From Bacteroidales bacterium (lineage in GTDB: Bacteria; Bacteroidota; Bacteroidia; Bacteroidales; VadinHA17), in NCBI GenBank assembly GCA_015486475.1, contig WFRO01000519.1, forward strand, positions 1 through 9,732: a stretch of DNA of 9,732 nucleotides, in the 5' to 3' direction. A program made the position numbers and the translations under genes. The notes below the pieces were generated by a model that saw only the letters and a list, made by a program, of their open reading frames with translations, did no database searches and was not told the origin of the DNA. This document shows positions 1 to 6,571 of the stretch, in pieces; within the stretch, counting starts at the first letter, position 1, and every line of letters begins with the position of its first letter.

Positions 1-798
1 ACGCAGTACTGTCGTTCCTACTGCACACACAACGCTTTTCCTGTCTTTGGCAGCATTGACGATACGGGCGGTCTCCCCGGGAATGATGATCCTTTCGGAG
101 TCCATTTTATGTTTGGTAAGATCTTCCACATCTACGTGTCTGAAATTGCCCAGCCCCACGTGCAGTGTGATGAAAGCGAACTCCACTCCTTTGATCTCCA
201 GACGTTTCATCAGCTCGCGGCTGAAGTGCATGCCTGCCGTGGGAGCGGCAACAGCCCCTTCCTTTTTGGCAAATATCGTCTGGTATCTTTCATCATCCAG
301 AGGCTCCACCGGCCGGTTCAACACTTTGGGGATCGGGGTCTCTCCCAGCTTGTACAACGTCTTTTTGAATTCTTCGTAGGGCCCGTCATAAAGGAACCTG
401 AGCGTTCTTCCCCTGGAAGTGGTATTGTCGATCACTTCTGCCACCAGCACATCGTCTTCCCCAAAGTAAAGCTTATTTCCGATACGGATCTTCCGGGCCG
501 GATCTACCAGCACATCCCAGAGCCGCTGTTCACGGTTCAGCTCCCGCAACAGGAAAACCTCTATTTCGGCTCCTGTTTTCTCCTTGTTTCCGTATAATCT
601 TGCGGGGAAAACCTTGGTATCATTAAAGACCATAACATCCTTATCTTCAAAATAATCAATGATCTCCTTGAATATTTTGTGCTCGATCTTCCCCGTATCC
701 CGATGTAAGATCATTAAGCGCGATTCATCCCTGTTCTCTGCCGGATATTTTGCGATCAAATCCTCCGGCAGATCATAACGAAATTGTGATAATTTCAT
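1..798 (-). CDS. queA: S-adenosylmethionine:tRNA ribosyltransferase-isomerase (partial, C-terminus cut by window edge)
   Basis: QueA transfers and isomerises the ribosyl part of S-adenosylmethionine onto 7-aminomethyl-7-deazaguanine at tRNA position 34, giving epoxyqueuosine, the penultimate step of queuosine synthesis in the cytoplasm. The ATG at 798-796 opens 266 codons that stay open to base 1, so roughly the last 80 residues of a usual ~350 are missing. The translation starts MKLSQFRYDLPEDLIAKYPA and contains the family motifs GAVAAPTAGMHFS, LHVGLGNFRHV followed by KHKMDSE, and ends on AVGTTVLR, which in full-length relatives precedes the C-terminal segment. It is the last visible gene of the minus-strand cluster, 63 bp after truB. 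I found no clear consensus promoter in that gap, so co-transcription with truB is the simplest reading. Family identity is seen directly in the motifs; operon membership is inferred. Confidence 0.97.
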   Translation of the reverse strand, partial: MKLSQFRYDLPEDLIAKYPAENRDESRLMILHRDTGKIEHKIFKEIIDYFEDKDVMVFNDTKVFPARLYGNKEKTGAEIEVFLLRELNREQRLWDVLVDPARKIRIGNKLYFGEDDVLVAEVIDNTTSRGRTLRFLYDGPYEEFKKTLYKLGETPIPKVLNRPVEPLDDERYQTIFAKKEGAVAAPTAGMHFSRELMKRLEIKGVEFAFITLHVGLGNFRHVDVEDLTKHKMDSERIIIPGETARIVNAAKDRKSVVCAVGTTVLR

Positions 799-861
799 AT
801 GTCCCCCCAAATTTTTATGGTATAAAAAAGTTAGCCCTTATACGTAAGAAATCCCGATTTG

Positions 862-1551
862 TTACATTTTATTTAATATTTTTTCAAATTCACTGATAGT
901 CAGCGCATCAGACAAACTGTACGTCCCGATACGGGTGCGGGTCAAAGCCGTCAGATAAGCCCCGCTCTCCAAAAAAAAGCCTATATCCCGTGCCAGCGCC
1001 CGTATGTATGTCCCCTTGGAGCAATCCACAGAGAAAGTACAGTAGGGAAGATCAAGTTTCACAAGATCTATCTTTGTAATGGTTACCCTTTGAGGCTTCA
1101 TCATCACCTTTTCTCCTTTCCGGGCCAGTTTATAAGCCCGCTGGCCTCCGATATTTTTTGCAGAATAGGCCGGTGGGATCTGGTCAAAAGTACCGGTAAA
1201 GCTTTTAAAAGCTTCCAGCAGGGTGCTTTCTGTGATCTGTTGATATGGATATATGTGATCCGCCTCTGTTTCAGCATCAAAGGAAGGAGTGGTTTTCCCA
1301 AACTCCATTTCGGCAAGGTAGCTCTTATCCATCTCCTGGAACTGACTGATCTTTTTTGTAGCCTTTCCTGTACACAGGATCATCAGACCGGTTGCCATGG
1401 GATCCAGTGTGCCGGCATGACCCACCTTGATCTTTTTTATTTTCAAATGGACCGATATCATATTACGGACCTTCTTGACCAGGTCAAAAGAGGTCCAGCC
1501 GGCAGGCTTGTCAAATAACAGAACTTCTCCTTCGGGAAAATTGAATTCCAA
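862..1551 (-). CDS. truB: tRNA pseudouridine(55) synthase TruB
   Basis: TruB isomerises uridine 55 in the T-loop of almost all tRNAs to pseudouridine. The 229-residue protein has KPAGWTSF near residues 15-22, the catalytic aspartate D50 inside GHAGTLDPMATG (45-54), the KSYLAEMEFG strand (76-85), QIPPAYSAKNIGG (124-136), and the CSKGTYIRALARDIG motif (177-191). It lacks the extended C-terminal PUA-type region of the 314-residue E. coli enzyme, which is normal for short Bacteroidota versions. The ATG at 1551 is favoured because the N-terminal strand and the KPAGWTS motif follow immediately. It starts 15 bp after the uppP stop codon and is followed after 63 bp by queA, so two tRNA-modification genes sit side by side in the same transcription direction. 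No missing key residue was noticed. Confidence 0.97.
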   Translation of the reverse strand: MEFNFPEGEVLLFDKPAGWTSFDLVKKVRNMISVHLKIKKIKVGHAGTLDPMATGLMILCTGKATKKISQFQEMDKSYLAEMEFGKTTPSFDAETEADHIYPYQQITESTLLEAFKSFTGTFDQIPPAYSAKNIGGQRAYKLARKGEKVMMKPQRVTITKIDLVKLDLPYCTFSVDCSKGTYIRALARDIGFFLESGAYLTALTRTRIGTYSLSDALTISEFEKILNKM

Positions 1552-1566
1552 CAGACAAGAATTTAA

Positions 1567-2346
1567 TTACAGAAAAAAGAGTGCAAGCGCTCCGATGATA
1601 AGGCAATAAACAGCAAAATACCACAGTTTTCCTTTCCTGACCAGCGAGAGCATCCATTTACAGGCGAACAAACCGGAGATAAACGCAGCCACAGCCCCGA
1701 TGATCAGCGGGCCAGTCCCCACCGAATTCCCTGCAGAAAAATCTCCGGAGTATACTTCCATCATGTTGGCACCGATCACCGGCAGCAAAACCATCAGAAA
1801 GGAGAACCGGGTAGCTTCGGTACGATCGTCCCCCAGTAAAAGGGCTGTAACAATGGTGGATCCGGAACGGCTGATCCCCGGTAATACGGCCACCGCCTGC
1901 GCAATACCGATGACAAAAGAATCCAGCCAGGAAATTTTCCTCTTGCCTGCCGGGACCAACGAAGCGGTAAACAACACCAGACCCGTCAGGACCAACATCC
2001 CTCCCACGAACCGGATCCTTCCGGAAAAAAGGGCTTCTATCTGGTCCTTGAAAAGGAGCCCGACGATACCCACCGGTATGGCAGAAACCAGCAATTTCAA
2101 TACATAAACCGTTTCCTGGTTCATTTTGAAAGCGAACAGCCCCCTGATCAGGGAAACGATATCCTTCCAAAAGACCACAATAATACTCAAGACTGTGGCA
2201 CCATGGACCGCCACCGTAAAATTCAGGCTCTCAGGCAGGTTTCCCAATAAATATTTCCCGATTTCCAGATGTCCGCTGCTACTGACGGGAAGAAATTCTG
2301 TTAATCCCTGGATGAGACCAAGGATCAAAGCTTCAAGTGCGGTCAT
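1567..2346 (-). CDS. uppP: undecaprenyl-diphosphate phosphatase (BacA/UppP family)
   Basis: UppP dephosphorylates undecaprenyl pyrophosphate at the outer face of the inner membrane, regenerating the lipid carrier used for peptidoglycan and O-antigen export; extra copies give bacitracin tolerance in known organisms. The 259-residue sequence is very hydrophobic, consistent with about eight membrane segments. It carries both active-site signatures: the (E/Q)xxxE element as Q13-G-L-T-E17, followed by FLPVSSSGH with H26, and PGISRSGST at 156-164 with R160. The first acidic position is Gln rather than Glu, which the family permits. Its ATG at 2346 directly abuts the TAA of the DUF3098 gene (2349-2347) with no spacing, implying translational coupling. 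Length is usual for the family (about 260-275 residues). The position between a divisome gene and tRNA-modification genes is, as far as I recall, a recurrent Bacteroidota arrangement. Confidence 0.96.
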   Translation of the reverse strand: MTALEALILGLIQGLTEFLPVSSSGHLEIGKYLLGNLPESLNFTVAVHGATVLSIIVVFWKDIVSLIRGLFAFKMNQETVYVLKLLVSAIPVGIVGLLFKDQIEALFSGRIRFVGGMLVLTGLVLFTASLVPAGKRKISWLDSFVIGIAQAVAVLPGISRSGSTIVTALLLGDDRTEATRFSFLMVLLPVIGANMMEVYSGDFSAGNSVGTGPLIIGAVAAFISGLFACKWMLSLVRKGKLWYFAVYCLIIGALALFFL

Positions 2347-2628
2347 TTACTGCTCTTTTTCTTCCGTGTCACTATCGAATTTTTTCATGATCGCCCAGAT
2401 CTCAAAAATGAATCCAAAGAGGATGATAACCGGGGCCAGTGTTATTCTCCTGAAACTGAAGATAGCCGGATCAAACACTTTGGGATCGCTGGTTTTTCCA
2501 CCGGCCATGAGGATAAACCCGATGATGATGATCCCGAACCCGATAGCTATCATCCGGTAGTTTTTAGGACCCAGTGCGAATTCTATTTTCTTCTCCTTCT
2601 TCGGGACTTTGGCAATGTTTTTCTTCAT
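2347..2628 (-). CDS. DUF3098 small membrane protein of unknown function
   Basis: This is a small basic membrane protein recognised as DUF3098 from its pattern: a lysine-rich N-terminus, FALGPKNY (17-24), a first membrane helix at about 25-43, then DPAIFSFRRITLAP (53-66) leading into a second helix at about 62-81, and a charged tail rich in D, E and K. No function has been established that I know of. I chose the ATG at 2628-2626 (93 residues). A TTG at 2637-2635, overlapping the ftsX stop as TTGA, would add three residues and is the alternative start. The stop codon touches the uppP start, and ftsX ends five bases upstream of the chosen ATG, so it is tightly packed between FtsX and UppP. That packing suggests an envelope or division-associated role, which is inference only. 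Sequence features and family call are reliable; role is not. Confidence 0.9.
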   Translation of the reverse strand: MKKNIAKVPKKEKKIEFALGPKNYRMIAIGFGIIIIGFILMAGGKTSDPKVFDPAIFSFRRITLAPVIILFGFIFEIWAIMKKFDSDTEEKEQ

Positions 2629-2633
2629 AAGGC

Positions 2634-3512
2634 TCAAATATAAAGTTTATCTTCTTCTACGGAAAGATATTTATTCACTGCAAAATATGTTGTTACTAAC
2701 GTGATCAGGACGCCTGTTATTATGATCCCGGTAATGAGGATGATAACATTCTGATAATCCCGGATCAGATAAAAGTCCGTAAACTCCCGCCTCAGGAGAT
2801 ATATGATACCTGCCACCATAGCGGCGGCCAGTATCCCTCCCAGAAGTCCCTGTATGGCACCACGTAAAAGCAGGGGACGCCGTATGAAGCCCCTGGAAGC
2901 CCCTACCAGTTGCATGGTATTGATAATAAATCTCCTGGAATACAACATCAATCTTACTGTATTGTTGATGAGCGATAAAGCGATCAGGAGCAACAAAGCA
3001 CTGAAGACCAAAAGGAACATGGTGATCTTCCGGATATTCTGATTGATCGCATTCAATAAGGATTCCTGGTAATAAACTTCTTTAACAATAGGGTATTTCG
3101 AGATCCTCTTTACGATCTTTCTGAGGCTGTCAGACTGGGCATACCGGGCCTTGAGGTATACGTCCACAGAAGAAAGGAGAGGGTTGTATCCCAGAACCCG
3201 CAAAAAGTCTTCCCCCAATTCTTTCTGTAGCTCTTTCGCTGCCTGCTCCTTTGAGACATATTTCGTCGAACGCACATAAGGCTTGGCATCCAGTGTTTTC
3301 TGAAACAATTTCACCTCCACTTCTTTGGCATTATCACGGATAAGGATCGAAAAGCTAAAACTTTCCTTAATATAATCCGAAAGGTTTTTGGCATCCAGCA
3401 ACAGCAATCCCGTCAGGCCGAGCAGGAAGAGCACGAGTGTCACGCTGATCAGGGAGGTCAGATAAGAACTGCGAAGACGCCTCCTGGTAATATTTTTTTC
3501 TTTTTTCCCCAT
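2634..3512 (-). CDS. ftsX: cell-division ABC-transporter-like permease FtsX
   Basis: FtsX is the membrane half of the FtsEX complex, which couples ATP hydrolysis by FtsE in the cytoplasm to activation of peptidoglycan hydrolases at the septum. The 292 residues show the expected layout: a short basic cytoplasmic N-terminus, TM1 at about 18-38, a periplasmic domain at about 39-160, then TM2 (162-184), TM3 (216-239) and TM4 (254-277), with the conserved cytoplasmic loop NTMQLVGASRGFIRRPLL (198-215) between TM2 and TM3. Length matches the family. FtsE is not adjacent here, unlike the ftsE-ftsX pair of Proteobacteria. The gene begins 21 bp after the ilvE stop, and its TGA overlaps a possible TTG start of the DUF3098 gene. 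Assignment rests on topology plus the loop motif; a generic MacB/Lol-type permease is unlikely because the protein is short and has an FtsX-type periplasmic domain. Confidence 0.94.
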   Translation of the reverse strand: MGKKEKNITRRRLRSSYLTSLISVTLVLFLLGLTGLLLLDAKNLSDYIKESFSFSILIRDNAKEVEVKLFQKTLDAKPYVRSTKYVSKEQAAKELQKELGEDFLRVLGYNPLLSSVDVYLKARYAQSDSLRKIVKRISKYPIVKEVYYQESLLNAINQNIRKITMFLLVFSALLLLIALSLINNTVRLMLYSRRFIINTMQLVGASRGFIRRPLLLRGAIQGLLGGILAAAMVAGIIYLLRREFTDFYLIRDYQNVIILITGIIITGVLITLVTTYFAVNKYLSVEEDKLYI

Positions 3513-3533
3513 CTGTATTTTTGACCGGGCCGT

Positions 3534-4541
3534 TCAGTCAAGGACCGTCACCCATCCATGAATATCCGTTTCGTCTCCCAGTTGTATTGCTGTCAGGTGT
3601 TTATACAGTTTCTCACTTACAGGGCCGGGTTCTCCGTTCCCTATGACATAGGTTCTGTCCTCCGCAGGATCATATACCCTGTGGATCGGGCTTATGACCG
3701 CTGCTGTGCCACAGGCGCCTGCCTCTTCAAATTCCGCCAGCTCTTCCACCGGCACTTTTCTCCGCTCTGTTTTCAGTCCCATATCCGCAGCCAATTGTAT
3801 GAGGCTTTTATTCGTGATCGAATCCAGTATGGAAGGAGACTCCGGTGTGATATAGATATTCTGTTTAATGGCGAAAAAGTTAGCCGGGCCACATTCGTCA
3901 ATATACTTTTTCTCTTTTGCATCCAGGAAGATCACATTGGAGAATCCCTCCTTATGTGCCTTTTCCACAGCCCGTAATCCGGCAGCATAGTTCCCGCCGG
4001 CTTTGAAAGTTCCCGTACCATGAGGAGCTGCCCTGTCAAACTCCCGGCATATCATCATATCCACAGGCTTGAAACCTGCTTTGAAATAGGGACCCACGGG
4101 CGATACAAATACCAGGAACAAATATTCAGCGGAGGGTTTAACCCCCAGCTCGGCCCCTGTTCCGATCAATAAAGGCCTGATATACAGGGACGCCCCGCTT
4201 CCATAGGGTGGTACAAACTCCTTGTTCGCTGCCACAACACTGAACACCGCTTCCCGGAACAACTCATCCGGCACCTCTTGCATCAGCAAGCCCCGGGCCG
4301 AATGACGGAACCTTTTGGCGTTTTCTTCCCACCTGAAAAGACGGATCTTCCCGTCCTTGCCCTTAAAGGCCTTTAACCCCTCAAAGATCTCCTGCCCGTA
4401 ATGCAGGCTCGTCGCCGCCATATGGAGCGGGATAACCTCTGAATCGGTAAGCTCAGGTTTACTCCACTCTCCATCCTTAAATGTACTGCGAATATTGTAT
4501 TTTGTTTTCAGATAACCGAAAGATAAGTTTTTCCAGTCCAT
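3534..4541 (-). CDS. ilvE: branched-chain amino-acid aminotransferase (class IV, PLP-dependent)
   Basis: IlvE transfers amino groups between glutamate and the 2-oxo acids of leucine, isoleucine and valine, the last step of their synthesis and the first of their breakdown. The 335-residue protein shows the fold-type IV pattern: LHYGQEIFEGLKAFKG (46-61), RLFRWEENAKRF (67-78), the PLP-binding lysine K180 in GTGTFKAGGNYAAG (175-188), the conserved glutamate E216 in YIDECGPANFF (213-223), and SILDSITNKSL (237-247) before the cofactor phosphate region. Length is that of the longer eukaryote-like branch (about 335-360 residues), not the ~300-residue E. coli type. It is first in the minus-strand cluster, with an exact-consensus promoter just upstream (4578-4608), and ftsX follows after 21 bp, so readthrough into ftsX is likely. 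A D-amino-acid aminotransferase or aminodeoxychorismate lyase is disfavoured by length and motifs. Confidence 0.96.
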   Translation of the reverse strand: MDWKNLSFGYLKTKYNIRSTFKDGEWSKPELTDSEVIPLHMAATSLHYGQEIFEGLKAFKGKDGKIRLFRWEENAKRFRHSARGLLMQEVPDELFREAVFSVVAANKEFVPPYGSGASLYIRPLLIGTGAELGVKPSAEYLFLVFVSPVGPYFKAGFKPVDMMICREFDRAAPHGTGTFKAGGNYAAGLRAVEKAHKEGFSNVIFLDAKEKKYIDECGPANFFAIKQNIYITPESPSILDSITNKSLIQLAADMGLKTERRKVPVEELAEFEEAGACGTAAVISPIHRVYDPAEDRTYVIGNGEPGPVSEKLYKHLTAIQLGDETDIHGWVTVLD

Positions 4542-4577
4542 AGGTGATGATTTATATATTGTTAAAGAACAGGATCA

Positions 4578-4608
4578 CAAAATTAGAAGATTAAAACCAT
4601 ATTCCCAA
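4578..4608 (-). promoter_or_regulatory. Bacteroidota-type promoter for ilvE (and probably downstream genes)
   Basis: Read on the minus strand, a TTG at 4608-4606 is followed after 20 bases by TAATTTTG at 4585-4578. This is an exact match to the Bacteroidota primary-sigma pattern of TTG, 19-21 bases, TAnnTTTG. The predicted start of transcription lies near 4570, leaving a leader of roughly 30 bases before the ilvE ATG. The promoter occupies the short gap between the cyclase stop (4617) and ilvE, so ilvE can be expressed independently of the cyclase. The match is seen directly; activity is inferred. Confidence 0.7.
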
Positions 4609-4616
4609 TTTCATGG

Positions 4617-6494
4617 TCAAGTTTCCACAAGCTCCCGGATGATGTTGATCTGATCTTCTTTGGCAACATCCCGGATCTTCCTGGCAGTGGCAGTATGGTA
4701 TTCAAACTCTTCGAGCAATGAGATCATTTCCTTCTTCCATTCTTCAAAGTCTATTTCATCCCTGAACTCCTTCACCTCGTTCCAGAGACGCAGTGCCACC
4801 TCCCTGAAATCAACCCGGCTCAGGTAGTTGTAATTGGCGTCGATCATGATCATCTCTGTTTTGCTTTTCGGATGGAAAGGATCAATATTGGCCATGATCA
4901 GGTCACAGATCATCCGGATCTGTTTTTCGGAATATTTGTATTTCGGAAGGATATCAATGGCAAGGTCACAACTGGCTTTTTCGTGGGCCTCATAGGACAT
5001 CAGATACCCGGTATCATGCAACAGGGCTGCCGTCCTGACAAGCAACATCTCTTCATCGGATATTCCTTCAGCCCGCCCCAGCAGCTCCACCATCGTATAT
5101 ACATGAATAATGTGTGTAAGATTATGAAAATACAGCCTGGCAGGCAATTCCTCCTCGAGCTTCCGGATAATATATTCTTCAAGATCCTGTAAACGCAACA
5201 TTTGCAGCCGGATATAAAACACTTCATTGGGGGTTATGCCATCCTTTTCTGTCAGCTCCGGCCGGATGCCTTCCACAAAGTACATATCGATCTCCCCCTT
5301 GTACTTTACCGGCATTTTTCCCCGGTACTCACAGATAAAGAAATCTTTGACAAGTTCATAGGTCGATCCGGAGATATTGATTTTTCCCGCTTCTCCCGAA
5401 GATTCCATTCTGCTGGCTGTATTGACCGTATCTCCCCAGATATCATAGGACAGCTTTTTATGACCGATCACGCCTGCGATCACCGGTCCTGTATGGATGC
5501 CGATACGGATATCCCATACGGGCAATCCTTTTGACGTCAACTCATTCCTGAGCTTGATCATATATTGTTGCATCTCCAGAGCAGCCAGTACCACCTCTAC
5601 CGGGTTCGTTCTGTTTTTTTCAGGAATGCCTCCTGCACACATATATGCGTCCCCGATGGTCTTGATCTTCTCAATGTTGTATTTTTCAACCACTGAATCG
5701 AAATAAAAGAAAAAATGATCCAGCTGATCTATCAGGATCTCCGGGTTCAGGGACTCAGCGATCCTTGTAAATCCCTGTATATCTGAGAAAAGCACCGTAG
5801 CCATCTGAAACTTTTTCTTTTTGGCTTTTCCGGTGGATTTGATCTCGTCCGCCGTATCTTTAGGCAACACATTGGCCAGCAATTGTTCCGTCCTGTCCTT
5901 TTCCCGCAACAGTTCCTCGGTCCTTTTATTGATGATCCCTTCCAGCCTGTAACGCTGTTTTGCAAAATTGTAGTTCCATACGGTAAATATTGTCCACACC
6001 AAAAGAATAAAGCCCGCCAGATAAAGGAGGTACGCAACCCTGGTCTTATAAAAAGGTGCCAGTATACGGAAAGAATACTCCATACAGGGTTTTCTTTCAC
6101 CGCCCCGGATCAGGTAAACCTTTAACAAATAATTTCCGGCCGGCAGGTTGGTATATTCCTTGAACGGATAGGTGAGAGGCTGATCTGCAGCAAAAGGCTT
6201 TCCTTTCAACTCGAAAAGATATTTTGTCTCACCTCTGTCGGCTGGAACGTTCAATTCGACAGAGACATAATTATCTTTGTAGGAAAAATCCTTTTGGGTA
6301 TAGGCCGGTAAAAAACCGGCATCCCTTATCAGTGTATCCCTGCCAATAACGAATGTCCTGACACAATGTGAAATAACGATCTGACGGGTAGCATTGTGAG
6401 CATTTGTGCCGGGAAAATTAACAGGGAAAGCGGTAAAGTCTCCCGCAAATAAGAAAAATAATATTATATTCGTTATCTTTAAGGAAATTTTCAT
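4617..6494 (-). CDS. membrane-anchored class III adenylate cyclase with periplasmic Y_Y_Y domain and C-terminal HD domain
   Basis: This 625-residue protein is probably a membrane sensor that makes cAMP from ATP. Domains in order: a hydrophobic signal or anchor (about 5-22); a periplasmic Y_Y_Y-type beta-sandwich (about 68-147, with FSYKDNYVSVEL and YTNLPAGNYLLKV); a membrane helix (about 154-173); a coiled coil (about 178-217) running into the LLANVLPKDTADEIK linker; a class III cyclase domain (about 228-412); a second linker; and an HD phosphohydrolase domain (about 440-565). In the cyclase domain the metal aspartates D238 (LFSDIQGFT) and D282 (IGDAYM), adenine-selecting K278 and D351 (YDIWGDTVN), and transition-state N358 and R362 are all present, so it should be active and prefer ATP. 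The HD domain keeps YFHNLTHIIHV (455-465), H493-D494 and D552, but the usual DADL reads DANY. It is divergent from a stress-protein gene and has its own promoter. What the HD domain hydrolyses is unknown; cyclic-nucleotide breakdown is only one possibility. Confidence 0.92.
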   Translation of the reverse strand: MKISLKITNIILFFLFAGDFTAFPVNFPGTNAHNATRQIVISHCVRTFVIGRDTLIRDAGFLPAYTQKDFSYKDNYVSVELNVPADRGETKYLFELKGKPFAADQPLTYPFKEYTNLPAGNYLLKVYLIRGGERKPCMEYSFRILAPFYKTRVAYLLYLAGFILLVWTIFTVWNYNFAKQRYRLEGIINKRTEELLREKDRTEQLLANVLPKDTADEIKSTGKAKKKKFQMATVLFSDIQGFTRIAESLNPEILIDQLDHFFFYFDSVVEKYNIEKIKTIGDAYMCAGGIPEKNRTNPVEVVLAALEMQQYMIKLRNELTSKGLPVWDIRIGIHTGPVIAGVIGHKKLSYDIWGDTVNTASRMESSGEAGKINISGSTYELVKDFFICEYRGKMPVKYKGEIDMYFVEGIRPELTEKDGITPNEVFYIRLQMLRLQDLEEYIIRKLEEELPARLYFHNLTHIIHVYTMVELLGRAEGISDEEMLLVRTAALLHDTGYLMSYEAHEKASCDLAIDILPKYKYSEKQIRMICDLIMANIDPFHPKSKTEMIMIDANYNYLSRVDFREVALRLWNEVKEFRDEIDFEEWKKEMISLLEEFEYHTATARKIRDVAKEDQINIIRELVET

Positions 6495-6525
6495 AACTTG
6501 ATCTGCGGCCTGTAATAGCCGTGTT

Positions 6526-6558
6526 CAAATTTAGTTAAAATTACGGATTGTCAACAAA
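6526..6558 (-). promoter_or_regulatory. Bacteroidota-type promoter for the cyclase gene
   Basis: On the minus strand, TAAATTTG at 6533-6526 matches TAnnTTTG exactly. Upstream are a TTTG at 6558-6555 (21-base spacer) and an overlapping TTG at 6554-6552 (18-base spacer). Transcription would begin near 6519, giving a leader of about 25 bases that includes a weak CGGC/GCCG inverted repeat. The element lies in the 77-bp gap shared with the divergent stress-protein gene. I found no comparably good plus-strand promoter for that gene in the gap. Confidence 0.6.
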
Positions 6559-6571
6559 CAAAAACGGATCC

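Noticed and set aside
109..597. Plus-strand open frame of 162 codons
   Set aside because: It is the reverse-strand shadow of queA, whose minus-strand translation matches the family throughout.
799..861. Possible promoter or terminator between truB and queA
   Set aside because: The 63-bp gap is AT-rich but has no TTG...TAnnTTTG pair at correct spacing and no stem followed by a T-run.
1658..2170. Minus-strand open frame of 170 codons inside uppP
   Set aside because: It lies in another frame of the same strand, has low-complexity composition, and overlaps the clearly conserved uppP reading frame.
4617..6494. Cyclase as part of a Pycsar/CBASS-like anti-phage system
   Set aside because: Pycsar cyclases are soluble and sit next to an effector gene. 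Here the cyclase is membrane-anchored with a sensor domain and its neighbours are usp and ilvE, neither of which is an effector.
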